From NCBI GenBank assembly GCA_033764265.1, contig JANRJB010000249.1, forward strand, positions 1 to 14,136: a DNA stretch of 14,136 bases, written 5' to 3'. The position numbers and the translations under genes are program-made. Positions within the stretch are counted from its first letter, which is position 1. Each line of letters opens with the position of its first letter. The stretch is from VGEM01 sp033764265. GTDB lineage: Bacteria > Pseudomonadota > Alphaproteobacteria > Rhodospirillales > Rhodospirillaceae. Under the pieces are notes generated by a model that saw nothing but the letters and a program-made list of their open reading frames with translations, ran no database searches and was not told the DNA's origin. Positions 6,810-14,136 of the stretch are shown one piece after another.

Positions 6810-7310
6810 ATGAACTTAAGAAACCTGGTGCCCTGGTCGCGCAACCGGCCCGCGCCGGCGTCGCTGACGCCGATGCTCGGCCTGCAGGACGAAATCAACC
6901 GCATGTTCGACGAGGTCTGGCGCGGGTTCGGCCCGCCCACTGCACTGTCGGCCAATTGGCGCGGCCCGCTCGCCGCCACGCTCGCCGGCTGGCCAGCGGT
7001 CGACGTGAAGGACTCCGACAAGGCCGTGGACGTGTCGTTCGAACTGCCGGGCCTGTCCGAAAGCGATGTCGACCTGACGCTGGAGAATGACACGCTCACG
7101 GTCAAGGGCGAGAAGCGCGAGGAGACGACCGACAAAACCACTGGCTACAGCGAACGGTCGTACGGCGCGTTCGAACGATCGGTCGCGCTGCCGCCGGGAT
7201 TGCTGGCCGACAAGGCCGAGGCCGCCTTCAAGAACGGCGTGCTCACGGTCAGCATTCCCAAGAGCAAGGAAACCCAAAGCCAGGCCAAGCGGATTCCGAT
7301 CAAGGCCTGA
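6810..7310 (+). CDS. Small heat-shock protein, Hsp20 family (second, distinct subclass)
   Basis: 166 aa from ATG 6810 (see the ribosome binding site). The N-terminal part has the amphipathic segment LGLQDEINRMFDEVWRGF (23-40) typical of the general Hsp20 class, unlike the IbpA-like neighbour. The alpha-crystallin domain runs from about 61 (WPAVDVKD) to 151: FELPGLSESDVDLTLEN (77-93), LTVKGEKREE (96-105), FERSVALP (121-128) and AAFKNGVLTVSIPK (138-151). The tail holds the I-x-I motif (IPI, 162-164). It is a cytoplasmic holdase. The low similarity to the first Hsp20 argues against recent tandem duplication; two-class pairs that co-assemble or differ in clients are known in Alphaproteobacteria. 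It is probably co-transcribed, 108 bp downstream. Confidence 0.95.
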   Translation: MNLRNLVPWSRNRPAPASLTPMLGLQDEINRMFDEVWRGFGPPTALSANWRGPLAATLAGWPAVDVKDSDKAVDVSFELPGLSESDVDLTLENDTLTVKGEKREETTDKTTGYSERSYGAFERSVALPPGLLADKAEAAFKNGVLTVSIPKSKETQSQAKRIPIKA

Positions 7311-7332
7311 CACTCACTCGCGTCCTTTAGTC

Positions 7333-7348
7333 CGCCCGGGCTCGGGCG
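7333..7348 (+). terminator. Possible terminator hairpin after the hsp20 pair
   Basis: CGCCCG (7333-7338) pairs with CGGGCG (7343-7348) around the 4-nt loop GGCT, 22 nt after the second hsp20 stop and preceded by a short T-run. The downstream tract is TATCTGGT, so the U-tract is poor. The position is right, but the evidence is modest. The rest of the 164-bp spacer to the OGFr gene shows no clear promoter. Confidence 0.4.
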
Positions 7349-7474
7349 TATCTGGTCGTGCGCGCCAGGTGGTTTTCCTCTCCCCTGAGGATCCCCCTCC
7401 CCTGAACTGCCCGGCGCGCACGGCACCCCTGTTCCGCGATGGCCACGATCCACGGCGGCCGCTAGGCTTCCGAG

Positions 7475-8005
7475 ATGACCGACAGCGCCGTCATCGCCTT
7501 CATGCGCGGCGCCGGCACCGACCCTGCCGGCCGGCGCATCGCCGACATCTGGACGTGGGATCATCGCCGGCTGGAGATGGTCCACGACTACATTCAGTGG
7601 CTGTTCCCGCTGCCGGAACCCAGCCGCTTCAACCCCGACGCGCCGCTGTTGTCCGCCGCCGACATCGCCGCCCTGCGCGCCGACGCCGATCTGCGCGCAC
7701 GCGTGCTGCGCTCGCTCGACCTGATGCTGGCCTTCCTGGGACTGGTCCGCACGCCGGCGGGCGTCGCGCGCGGCGCCGATTTCGCCGCTCGCAGCGCGAA
7801 CTGGCTTGAGGTTGCCAACCACAACCACCTGCGGCTCACGCGCATCCTGTTGTTCCTGGGCCATGCCGGGCTGGCGGCCGAGGCGGCGGCGCTGTTCGCC
7901 TGCCTGGCCGACATCGCCGCGCACGAGGGCAGGGGCCGCATCGCGGACCGCACGCTTGCTTTCTGGCGCGATGCGCTAACATCCCCGCGGACGTCCAATC
8001 ATTGA
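7475..8005 (+). CDS. Opioid growth factor receptor (OGFr) conserved-domain protein
   Basis: 176 aa. The conserved OGFr region covers most of the protein: IAFMRGAGTDPAGR (7-20), IADIWTWDHRRLEMVHDYIQ (22-41), WLFPLPEPSRFNPDAPLLS (42-60), followed by a helical part with LMLAFLGL (83-90) and NHNHLRLTRILLFLG (115-129). The name comes from the animal receptor; bacteria carry only this short domain, and no biochemical function is established for it as far as I know. No signal peptide or membrane segment is evident, so it is presumably cytoplasmic. The start at 7475 keeps the conserved IxxFMRG close to the N-terminus; its Shine-Dalgarno is weak. The stop lies 11 nt before the Rid gene start, so the two are almost surely co-transcribed. 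Confidence 0.88.
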   Translation: MTDSAVIAFMRGAGTDPAGRRIADIWTWDHRRLEMVHDYIQWLFPLPEPSRFNPDAPLLSAADIAALRADADLRARVLRSLDLMLAFLGLVRTPAGVARGADFAARSANWLEVANHNHLRLTRILLFLGHAGLAAEAAALFACLADIAAHEGRGRIADRTLAFWRDALTSPRTSNH

Positions 8006-8016
8006 AGGAACACGCC

Positions 8017-8418
8017 ATGGCGCGCGCCGAACAGGTGATCTCGGTCTTTCCCGAGCTGGAACAACGCTTCGGCCTCAGCTACGCGGTCAGGTCCGGTAAG
8101 CTGGTGTTCCTGTCGGGGCTGGTGGCCGCCGACGACCAGTTCAACCTGGTCGGCGCGGGCGACATGGCGGCGCAGATCCGCTGCATCTACACGCGGCTGC
8201 AGAAGGTCCTGGCCAAGGCCGGCGCCGACCTGCGCCACGTGGTCAGCGAGACCAACTACACCACCAACTCGCCGGAACTGACCAAGGCGGCCTGGGTCCG
8301 CCGCGAGATATATCGCGCCGCCGGGGCGGCCATGCCCGCGGCCACCGGCGTGCACGTCAGCGGGCTCGCGCTGCCCGGCGCCATGCTGGAAGTGCACGCC
8401 ATCGCCGCGCTCGACTAG
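8017..8418 (+). CDS. Rid-family protein (YjgF/YER057c/UK114) without the RidA arginine
   Basis: 133 aa from ATG 8017, preceded by GAAGGAA (8004-8010); a TTG at 8002 would add five residues with no Shine-Dalgarno. Family features: LVFLSGLVA (29-37), a central helix pair with QIRCIYTRLQKVLAKAGADL (53-72) and the C-terminal strand MLEVHAIAALD (123-133) retaining Glu125. Canonical RidA enamine/imine deaminases have PARS with a catalytic Arg (Arg105 in E. coli); here the position reads PAAT (107-110), so the Arg is Ala109. It therefore belongs with the Rid subgroups that lack this residue and is probably not a standard 2-aminoacrylate deaminase. It would form the usual trimer in the cytoplasm. It lies in an apparent operon behind the OGFr gene. 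Confidence 0.92.
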   Translation: MARAEQVISVFPELEQRFGLSYAVRSGKLVFLSGLVAADDQFNLVGAGDMAAQIRCIYTRLQKVLAKAGADLRHVVSETNYTTNSPELTKAAWVRREIYRAAGAAMPAATGVHVSGLALPGAMLEVHAIAALD

Positions 8419-8432
8419 ATCGTTCAACGCGA

Positions 8433-8451
8433 ATTCAGGCGCGCGCTGAAT
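8433..8451. terminator. Hairpin between convergent genes (possible bidirectional terminator)
   Basis: ATTCAG (8433-8438) pairs with CTGAAT (8446-8451) around a GC-rich 7-nt interior. It occupies the 36-bp gap between the Rid stop and the antitoxin stop, where a bidirectional terminator would be expected. No T-run is present on either side. Confidence 0.4.
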
Positions 8452-8454
8452 GCT

Positions 8455-8775
8455 CTAGGCCGCCAGTCTGATGCGCCCTCGTCCCTTGCGGCGCGCCTTG
8501 AGCCGGACCTCGACATCAAGTCCGAGGTCGGCCAAGGCCCGCAGCAGCCGTTCGGTCGAGAACTTGGTGATGCGGCCATTCAACAGCGCAGATACGCGCG
8601 GCTGGTCCATTCCCATCAGGGACGCGGCGACCCTTTGAGTCAGATTCCGGCTGGCGATGGCGTGCCCGATGGCGTCCATCAGGTCGGCCCTGAGCCTGAG
8701 GTCCGCGGCATCGGCAAGGCCCATGGCGGCAAAGGCGTTTTCAGAGTCGTAAACTATCCGTTGTCGGCGAGCCAT
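8455..8775 (-). CDS. HigA-like antitoxin, XRE-family helix-turn-helix protein
   Basis: 106 aa. The central part is a Cro/C1-type helix-turn-helix: LMDAIGHAIASRNLTQRVAA (32-51, helices 1-2), recognition helix DQPRVSALLNGRI (57-69), then the supporting helix FSTERLLRALADLG (72-85). The basic tail (LKARRKGRGRIR) could add DNA contacts. In HigBA/Gp49-like modules the antitoxin follows the toxin, neutralises it by direct binding and represses the promoter; gene order, size and the 22-bp overlap with the upstream toxin fit this. The overlap implies translational coupling, with AGGAGT inside the toxin gene as ribosome binding site. The regulator probably binds the dyad at 9187-9210. I give no symbol because sub-family assignment needs a search. 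Confidence 0.88.
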   Translation of the reverse strand: MARRQRIVYDSENAFAAMGLADAADLRLRADLMDAIGHAIASRNLTQRVAASLMGMDQPRVSALLNGRITKFSTERLLRALADLGLDVEVRLKARRKGRGRIRLAA

Positions 8776-9152
8776 CGCTGGTACTCCTGTTCGGCAGCCG
8801 TCAAACGCAACTTGACACGCTCAATGTCAGCGCGCGGCGTCGCAATCCCGGACTTGGATTTCTTCTGAAACACGTGCAGTACGTAAATGACGTGTTCAAA
8901 TCGCACGGTGTACACGGCACGATAGGCATTACCCGCGTAATCCTCGACGATTTCCAAGACGCCCGATCCGCCGAAACCCTTGAGGGGCTTCGCCGCGGCA
9001 TGCTTCTGCTCCTTTTGGGCGAGGTACAAGGCATGGCCCAACTCTCGCGCAACATCGGCCGGAAACGCCAACAAGTCGCGTTTTGAACTGCCGATCCAGC
9101 CGAGCGGCTTAAGCCGGGCGTGCGCGAATAACGCCACGCGCCTTATCGCCAT
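8754..9152 (-). CDS. HigB-like toxin, RelE superfamily / phage Gp49-like (DUF891)
   Basis: 132 aa. The conserved core begins at KPLGWIGSSKRDLLAFPADVA (15-35), then GHALYLAQ (39-46), AKPLKGFGGSGVLEIVED (54-71), YRAVYTVRF (77-85), YVLHVFQKKSKSGIATP (90-106) and a C-terminal helix. This is the Gp49-like branch of RelE-type ribosome-dependent mRNA interferases, which cleave mRNA on translating ribosomes. The start is ATG 9152 because the promoter lies directly upstream; an open frame continuing to 9221 would cross the promoter. The leader would be only about 8-10 nt, so initiation is close to leaderless. The toxin gene comes first, as usual in HigBA systems. No sign of a frameshift or stop, so the module looks intact. 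Confidence 0.9.
   Translation of the reverse strand: MAIRRVALFAHARLKPLGWIGSSKRDLLAFPADVARELGHALYLAQKEQKHAAAKPLKGFGGSGVLEIVEDYAGNAYRAVYTVRFEHVIYVLHVFQKKSKSGIATPRADIERVKLRLTAAEQEYQRWLADNG
8783..8788 (-). promoter_or_regulatory. Ribosome binding site of the antitoxin, inside the toxin gene
   Basis: AGGAGT on the minus strand lies 7 nt before the antitoxin ATG (8775) and inside the last codons of the toxin. It allows antitoxin synthesis from the shared mRNA independent of toxin termination. Confidence 0.7.
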
Positions 9153-9167
9153 CTCGGTACCCCCCGC

Positions 9168-9197
9168 ATTATACGGCGAACGGGCCGGACATGTCAA
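9168..9197 (-). promoter_or_regulatory. Consensus sigma-70 promoter of the toxin-antitoxin operon
   Basis: On the minus strand a perfect TTGACA (complement of 9192-9197) and a perfect TATAAT (complement of 9168-9173) are separated by 18 bp. The predicted start, near 9161, is only about 8-10 nt before the toxin ATG. Such consensus boxes are rare in DNA of this GC content, which supports the call and suggests tight repression is needed. Confidence 0.85.
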
Positions 9198-9210
9198 AAC
9201 TGACATATCC
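9187..9210. promoter_or_regulatory. Dyad operator overlapping the -35 box of the toxin-antitoxin promoter
   Basis: ATGTCA (9191-9196) and TGACAT (9201-9206) form a 6-bp inverted repeat around AAAC. It extends outward with one mismatch to GGA (9187-9189) and TCC (9208-9210), so 9 of 10 arm positions pair. The left arm covers the -35 hexamer. A dimeric HTH antitoxin bound here would block RNA polymerase, as in known HigA autoregulation. Confidence 0.7.
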
Positions 9211-9242
9211 ACGCATCCCAAACCGGCGGAAAACCTCTGTCC

Positions 9243-10904
<1,662 letters not shown>

Positions 10905-11133
10905 GAACGAGACACAAGGGTCGCGACGCGGCGCAAAAGGCTTCACGCACTTCCGTCGCGGAATTAAACCATCCGCCGGATTACTTGTCCTGCGCGAAGT
11001 GCTGGCGACGCGAAACCAAAGCGTTAGTTGTCGAAAGCACCCTTCACCGCGGGGAGCGGGCTTCCTACAGTCAGCCTGCGCGTCACCGGCGGGTGTCGCA
11101 TCACGGTGCGAAAGTCGCGCGGGGAAGGGACAC

Positions 11134-11841
11134 ATGACAAACATCGACCTGTCGGCTCACGACCTGGCCGAGATCGTCTGGCGCCGGTGGGCGATGGAGT
11201 TCTCGTGGGATCTGCCCGACCGGCTACGACGGCTGGCCGAACTGGGCGCCAGGTTGGACCGGGACCTCGCGCGCATGGCGGTCCAGGCGGGCTCGGTCTC
11301 GTTCGGGACCGCGGTTGGACTTTACCTGCTGGCGCGCAAGTTCGCTCGCGTGACCGCGTTCGAGGTCGGCACCTACATCGGCCGGTCGACCGCGGCGATT
11401 GCGCTCGGGATGGGCGACGCGCGAGTTGCAGGCGGCCGGGTCTATACCTGCGACTTCTCCAACGACTTCGTGATGGACACCAGCCCCTACGGCGTCGAGA
11501 TCGTGCCGGGTCCGCGCACCGGCAGCTCCGCGGCGCTTCAGCGCGCGCTCGACGATCGGCGCACGGTCGACCTGTTTCACCTGGATGGGCGGCTCGCGCC
11601 CGCCGATCTCGAGCTGATGGCCAAGCTGGCGCACGCCGGCACGGTGATCGCGCTCGACGACTTCGAAGGCATCGAGAAAGGCGTCATCAACGCTATCCAG
11701 CTCAAGCAGTCACCGGCGTTCGCGGGTCATGTGCTGATCCATCCGCCGCCGCAAAGCCTGCTCGCGTCTCTGGGCGTCGCGACCGGTTCGATCACGGGGC
11801 TCATGGTGCCGCCGTCGCTGTTCCGCATCACCGCGCAGTAG
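11134..11841 (+). CDS. Class I SAM-dependent methyltransferase (Methyltransf_24-like)
   Basis: 235 aa from ATG 11134 with GGGGAAGGGA 5 nt upstream; an open frame to 10903 precedes it without family features. Rossmann-fold landmarks: motif I AFEVGTYIGRSTAAIALG (75-92) binding SAM, strand 2 VYTCDFS with Asp107, strand 4 VDLFHLDGRL with Asp151, and TVIALDDFEGIEKG (170-183), the position where metal-dependent O-methyltransferases of this group carry acidic residues. The N-terminal 70 residues are helical and may form a lid. The substrate is unknown. Its last 14 bp overlap, tail to tail, the glycosyltransferase gene on the other strand, which suggests a stable association. The two may act on the same glycan or protein, but convergent orientation means no common transcript. 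Confidence 0.85.
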   Translation: MTNIDLSAHDLAEIVWRRWAMEFSWDLPDRLRRLAELGARLDRDLARMAVQAGSVSFGTAVGLYLLARKFARVTAFEVGTYIGRSTAAIALGMGDARVAGGRVYTCDFSNDFVMDTSPYGVEIVPGPRTGSSAALQRALDDRRTVDLFHLDGRLAPADLELMAKLAHAGTVIALDDFEGIEKGVINAIQLKQSPAFAGHVLIHPPPQSLLASLGVATGSITGLMVPPSLFRITAQ

Positions 11842-13975
11842 GCGCCGGCCCGCGCGCGCGGGTATCGGCGACGATCGCCAGGATTTGCTCCGCCGTGGTG
11901 CGCGCCGTGCGGGCGTCGTCGCGGAAAAACCGCCCGACGAACCACTGACACGCGGCGCCGACGCGGGCCCGCATGCTCGCGTCCGCGATCAGCCGACCCG
12001 CCAATCGCTCGTAGTCGTCGATGGTCTCCACGAACGGCGCAGGGGTGTCGTCGGGGTCCGAGAAACGCGCGCGCATCGCGGCGTGGTCCTCCGGCGTGCC
12101 GATGCGGCCCTGCATCAAGGGCACGAACGATGTCGCCAACGAGTTTTCCAGCGCTTCCTCGGTCAGCAGGGTCACCACCGGCTTGCCGGCGGCCATCGTT
12201 TCGGCGCTGGTGATTCCCGACGGAAACGGAAACGAATCGAGTTTGATATCGAGAACCTGGGCATACAGTTTGATATCGACCCATCCGACGAATCTGCACC
12301 GCGGGGCGATGCCCTCGGCTTCGAGCAATGCCACCACGTCGGGCGGGGCGAACCGGCCGGTCCATACGAACAGGGTATGTGGATGGGCGCGCATCACACG
12401 GCCCAGCATCTTCGCGTAGGCCGGGTTGGCCAGTTTCTCGGCCCTGACCAGGCAACCCAGCACCACGGCCTGACCCCCAGGGTCGATCTCGGCGCGCAGC
12501 TTTTGGGCCTGCGCGCTCAACGACGGATCGCATCCGAACGGCATCGACGTGTCGCCGACGCGCCAGTGCGGGCCCAATCCCGGCGGACGGTGACCGAACA
12601 GGGCGTTGGTCAAATATCCTTCCAATTCAGGTACGTAGAGCGAGTGGTACTTCATCGACCACCAAACTTGCACCGGCGCCACCGGCATGCCTGCGGCAAA
12701 ACACATCCCCAGGGTCACCGACACGAAGGCCAGCGCCGCCACACCATCGTCGACCACCCGCGTGCGCAGCCACTGCGCATCAGCGGTCGTCAGGCCGAAT
12801 GTCGCGGCGCCCGCCCGGCCGTCCGGCCAACGCACGGTGACATCGAGGCCGGCAACCGACGCCAGCAACACGTTGAGGTTCGGGCCGGGTCCGTCCAGGA
12901 CATAAATCAACGGTGCGATCGGCCGCGGCGACAGTTGGCTTAGTCCGCGCAGCACCATGTAAAGCGCTTCGGCGTGTCCGGTCGAGAAATCGCCCATGAT
13001 GAAGAACGCCACGCGCGGCGGCCCGCCGGCCGGCAGCGCCGGGACGCGCATGGCACGCCGGTCACCGAACAGCGCCGCGCCATAGGCGCGTCCAGCAGCG
13101 GCCAGCGCCGTGCCGATCGCGTCGTAGGTACGCGCGAAAATATCCGCGTTCTCCTCTTTCTTCAGGATCGTCGTGTAGATCAGCCGCTCCATGATCAGCG
13201 CGTGATCGGCCAACGCCGGATCGCGCGCGGCAGCCCTAATTTGCGGCAACAACAGCGCGCGGCACAGGAACTCCAACCACGCCATGGGGCGGGCGCGATC
13301 GAACGCCAGCAGCTTGATCAAAGACAAGCCCAAGGAGGCGTAGGCAACCGCGCCTCCCGCGGCCGCTCTCGTCAGTACGTCGTCGATCGCCACCGCCAGG
13401 GCGTCCGAACCCGCGCCGCCAGCGGCGGTCTCGAACCACGCCATTGCCGCCAAGGTCGCGCCCAGGTCGGCCGGCTTCATCCCAATGCTTTGCAACCGCC
13501 CGGTCAGGCCGTCATCGCCGACCCGCGTCACCAGTCCCGCCAAAGCCGGACCCGGACCCGCCGCGATTCCTTCGACCATCATCAGGCGTAGCAGCTCGGC
13601 CATCGATGGCGGGCGGGCCCGGGCCGCATCCAGCAGCGCCCGATGCAGATGGTGCCAGGCGTCCCGTTCGCGCGGATGGTAGCCGCGCATGGCGAAAGCC
13701 GGCGGCAATGCCAGGGCGGCAATGCTGAAGGTCAATCGACCGCCGGTGGGCTGCGCCCGGAACAGGCGCAGCGCGGTATCGTCTAGGGCATGCAGCAGTT
13801 CGGCGACCGCCGAATCGGCCGCCCCGGTATCGACCCGTCGCGTCAGCACTTGGCATGCGGCGGTGATCGGCGCACCGGCCGCGCTCCAATCGGCCGCGGC
13901 TGCCAACGCCGCGCACAGTTCATGAAACGTGGATGGCGTTGGATTTGACGAAGGTGGAACGGCGCCGCTGGTCAT
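11828..13975 (-). CDS. Large GT-B glycosyltransferase, GT41/OGT-like
   Basis: 715 aa from ATG 13975, with AGGACT upstream. Residues 1-310 are a helical, alanine-rich region of unclear fold in the place where family members carry TPR or other protein-binding helices; I see no clean TPR consensus. Residues 320-700 are a GT-B pair: N-lobe VAFFIMGDFSTGHAEALYMV (322-341), middle WWSMKYHSLYVPELEGYLTN (438-457), C-lobe VVLGCLVRAEKLANPAYAK (504-522), FVWTGRF (536-542), RFVGWVDIKLYAQVLDIKLD (561-580), and the donor-binding segment SFPFPSGITSAETMAAGKPVVT (581-602). The last block is characteristic of GT41 (O-GlcNAc transferase, SPINDLY) and HMW1C-like enzymes, which glycosylate proteins in the cytoplasm with nucleotide sugars. 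The acceptor is unknown; a surface or flagellar protein is a reasonable guess only. Confidence 0.8.
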   Translation of the reverse strand: MTSGAVPPSSNPTPSTFHELCAALAAAADWSAAGAPITAACQVLTRRVDTGAADSAVAELLHALDDTALRLFRAQPTGGRLTFSIAALALPPAFAMRGYHPRERDAWHHLHRALLDAARARPPSMAELLRLMMVEGIAAGPGPALAGLVTRVGDDGLTGRLQSIGMKPADLGATLAAMAWFETAAGGAGSDALAVAIDDVLTRAAAGGAVAYASLGLSLIKLLAFDRARPMAWLEFLCRALLLPQIRAAARDPALADHALIMERLIYTTILKKEENADIFARTYDAIGTALAAAGRAYGAALFGDRRAMRVPALPAGGPPRVAFFIMGDFSTGHAEALYMVLRGLSQLSPRPIAPLIYVLDGPGPNLNVLLASVAGLDVTVRWPDGRAGAATFGLTTADAQWLRTRVVDDGVAALAFVSVTLGMCFAAGMPVAPVQVWWSMKYHSLYVPELEGYLTNALFGHRPPGLGPHWRVGDTSMPFGCDPSLSAQAQKLRAEIDPGGQAVVLGCLVRAEKLANPAYAKMLGRVMRAHPHTLFVWTGRFAPPDVVALLEAEGIAPRCRFVGWVDIKLYAQVLDIKLDSFPFPSGITSAETMAAGKPVVTLLTEEALENSLATSFVPLMQGRIGTPEDHAAMRARFSDPDDTPAPFVETIDDYERLAGRLIADASMRARVGAACQWFVGRFFRDDARTARTTAEQILAIVADTRARGPAPTAR

Positions 13976-13984
13976 GGCTGAGTC

Positions 13985-14060
13985 CTAGTGGTCCGATTCC
14001 AACATTCGCATTCCGGTTCAGGGCGCGATCCTGCGAATGTTGGAATCAAAGGACCACTAG
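13985..14060. repeat. Long CTAG-ended palindrome (REP/MITE-like)
   Basis: Left arm: CTAGTGGTCC (13985-13994), G, ATTCCAACATTCGCA (13996-14010). Right arm: TGCGAATGTTGGAAT (14032-14046), CAAA, GGACCACTAG (14051-14060). The arms are fully complementary over 26 positions; the right arm has three extra A's. The spacer is 21 nt. It is non-coding and AT-richer than its surroundings. The structure is that of a repetitive extragenic palindrome or a small inverted-repeat element. Confidence 0.85.
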
Positions 14061-14090
14061 AAATACATGATTCGAGTGGAGCTTTGGATT

Positions 14091-14136
14091 TGACATTCGC
14101 TTCTCGGTTTCGCTGCAAAGGGGGATGCGAATGTCA
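14091..14136. repeat. Second palindrome sharing the ACATTCGC core (may continue past the edge)
   Basis: TGACATTCGC (14091-14100) pairs perfectly with GCGAATGTCA (14127-14136) across a 26-nt spacer. The arms share ACATTCGC with those of the first palindrome, giving four alternating copies of the core within 135 bp (14002, 14033, 14093, 14127). The right arm ends exactly at the window edge, so the full extent is unknown. Confidence 0.75.

Noticed and set aside
6810..7310. The two hsp20 genes as a recent tandem duplication
   Set aside because: The proteins differ in N-terminal type, length and most residues outside the alpha-crystallin landmarks.
13939..14094. 11-nt direct repeat TTGGATTTGAC at 13939-13949 and 14084-14094
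   Set aside because: One copy is inside the glycosyltransferase coding region; it could mark an insertion or duplication, but the length is too short and the position relative to the palindromes (not flanking them symmetrically) does not fit a target-site duplication.

Overview
The window is GC-rich, tightly packed bacterial DNA. The gene families, a sigma-32-type promoter of the CTTG/CYTATNT class and a ROSE-like leader in front of an hsp20 gene all point to an alphaproteobacterium, perhaps of the Rhodospirillales and relatives. The taxonomic call is inference. I see no rRNA, tRNA, CRISPR array, prophage or transposase. Thirteen protein genes are supported; the first runs off the left edge.

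Positions 1-2457 (minus strand) hold three probably exported proteins: an HD-superfamily protein with a twin-arginine signal (partial), a single-domain fasciclin protein followed by a good intrinsic terminator, and a DUF1838 protein. A divergent spacer separates these from a plus-strand GDSL autotransporter esterase (2667-4478) and an NAD(P)-type aldehyde dehydrogenase (4572-6002).

Positions 6059-7310 are a heat-shock unit. It has a sigma-32-like promoter, a leader of about 140 nt that can be drawn as four consecutive hairpins, the last one masking the Shine-Dalgarno sequence with the ROSE signature UUGCU, then an IbpA-like Hsp20 and a second Hsp20 of a different subclass. A very stable hairpin lies between the two genes.

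Positions 7475-8418 carry a likely two-gene operon: an OGFr-domain protein and a Rid-family protein that lacks the catalytic arginine of RidA. Convergent to it, on the minus strand, is a HigB/HigA-type toxin-antitoxin pair (8455-9152) with a near-consensus sigma-70 promoter and a 24-bp dyad operator across its -35 box. Next, also on the minus strand, is a membrane-bound hybrid-free sensor histidine kinase with a CHASE4-like outer domain (9243-10904).

Positions 11134-13975 contain a small SAM-dependent methyltransferase (plus) whose 3' end overlaps, tail to tail, a large GT41/OGT-like glycosyltransferase (minus). Upstream of the glycosyltransferase start is a repeat region (13985-14136) with two palindromes that share the core ACATTCGC. 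The first has 26/29-nt arms ending in CTAG and looks like a mobile or repetitive extragenic palindrome. This repeat region and the ROSE-like leader are the two most interesting non-coding structures here.
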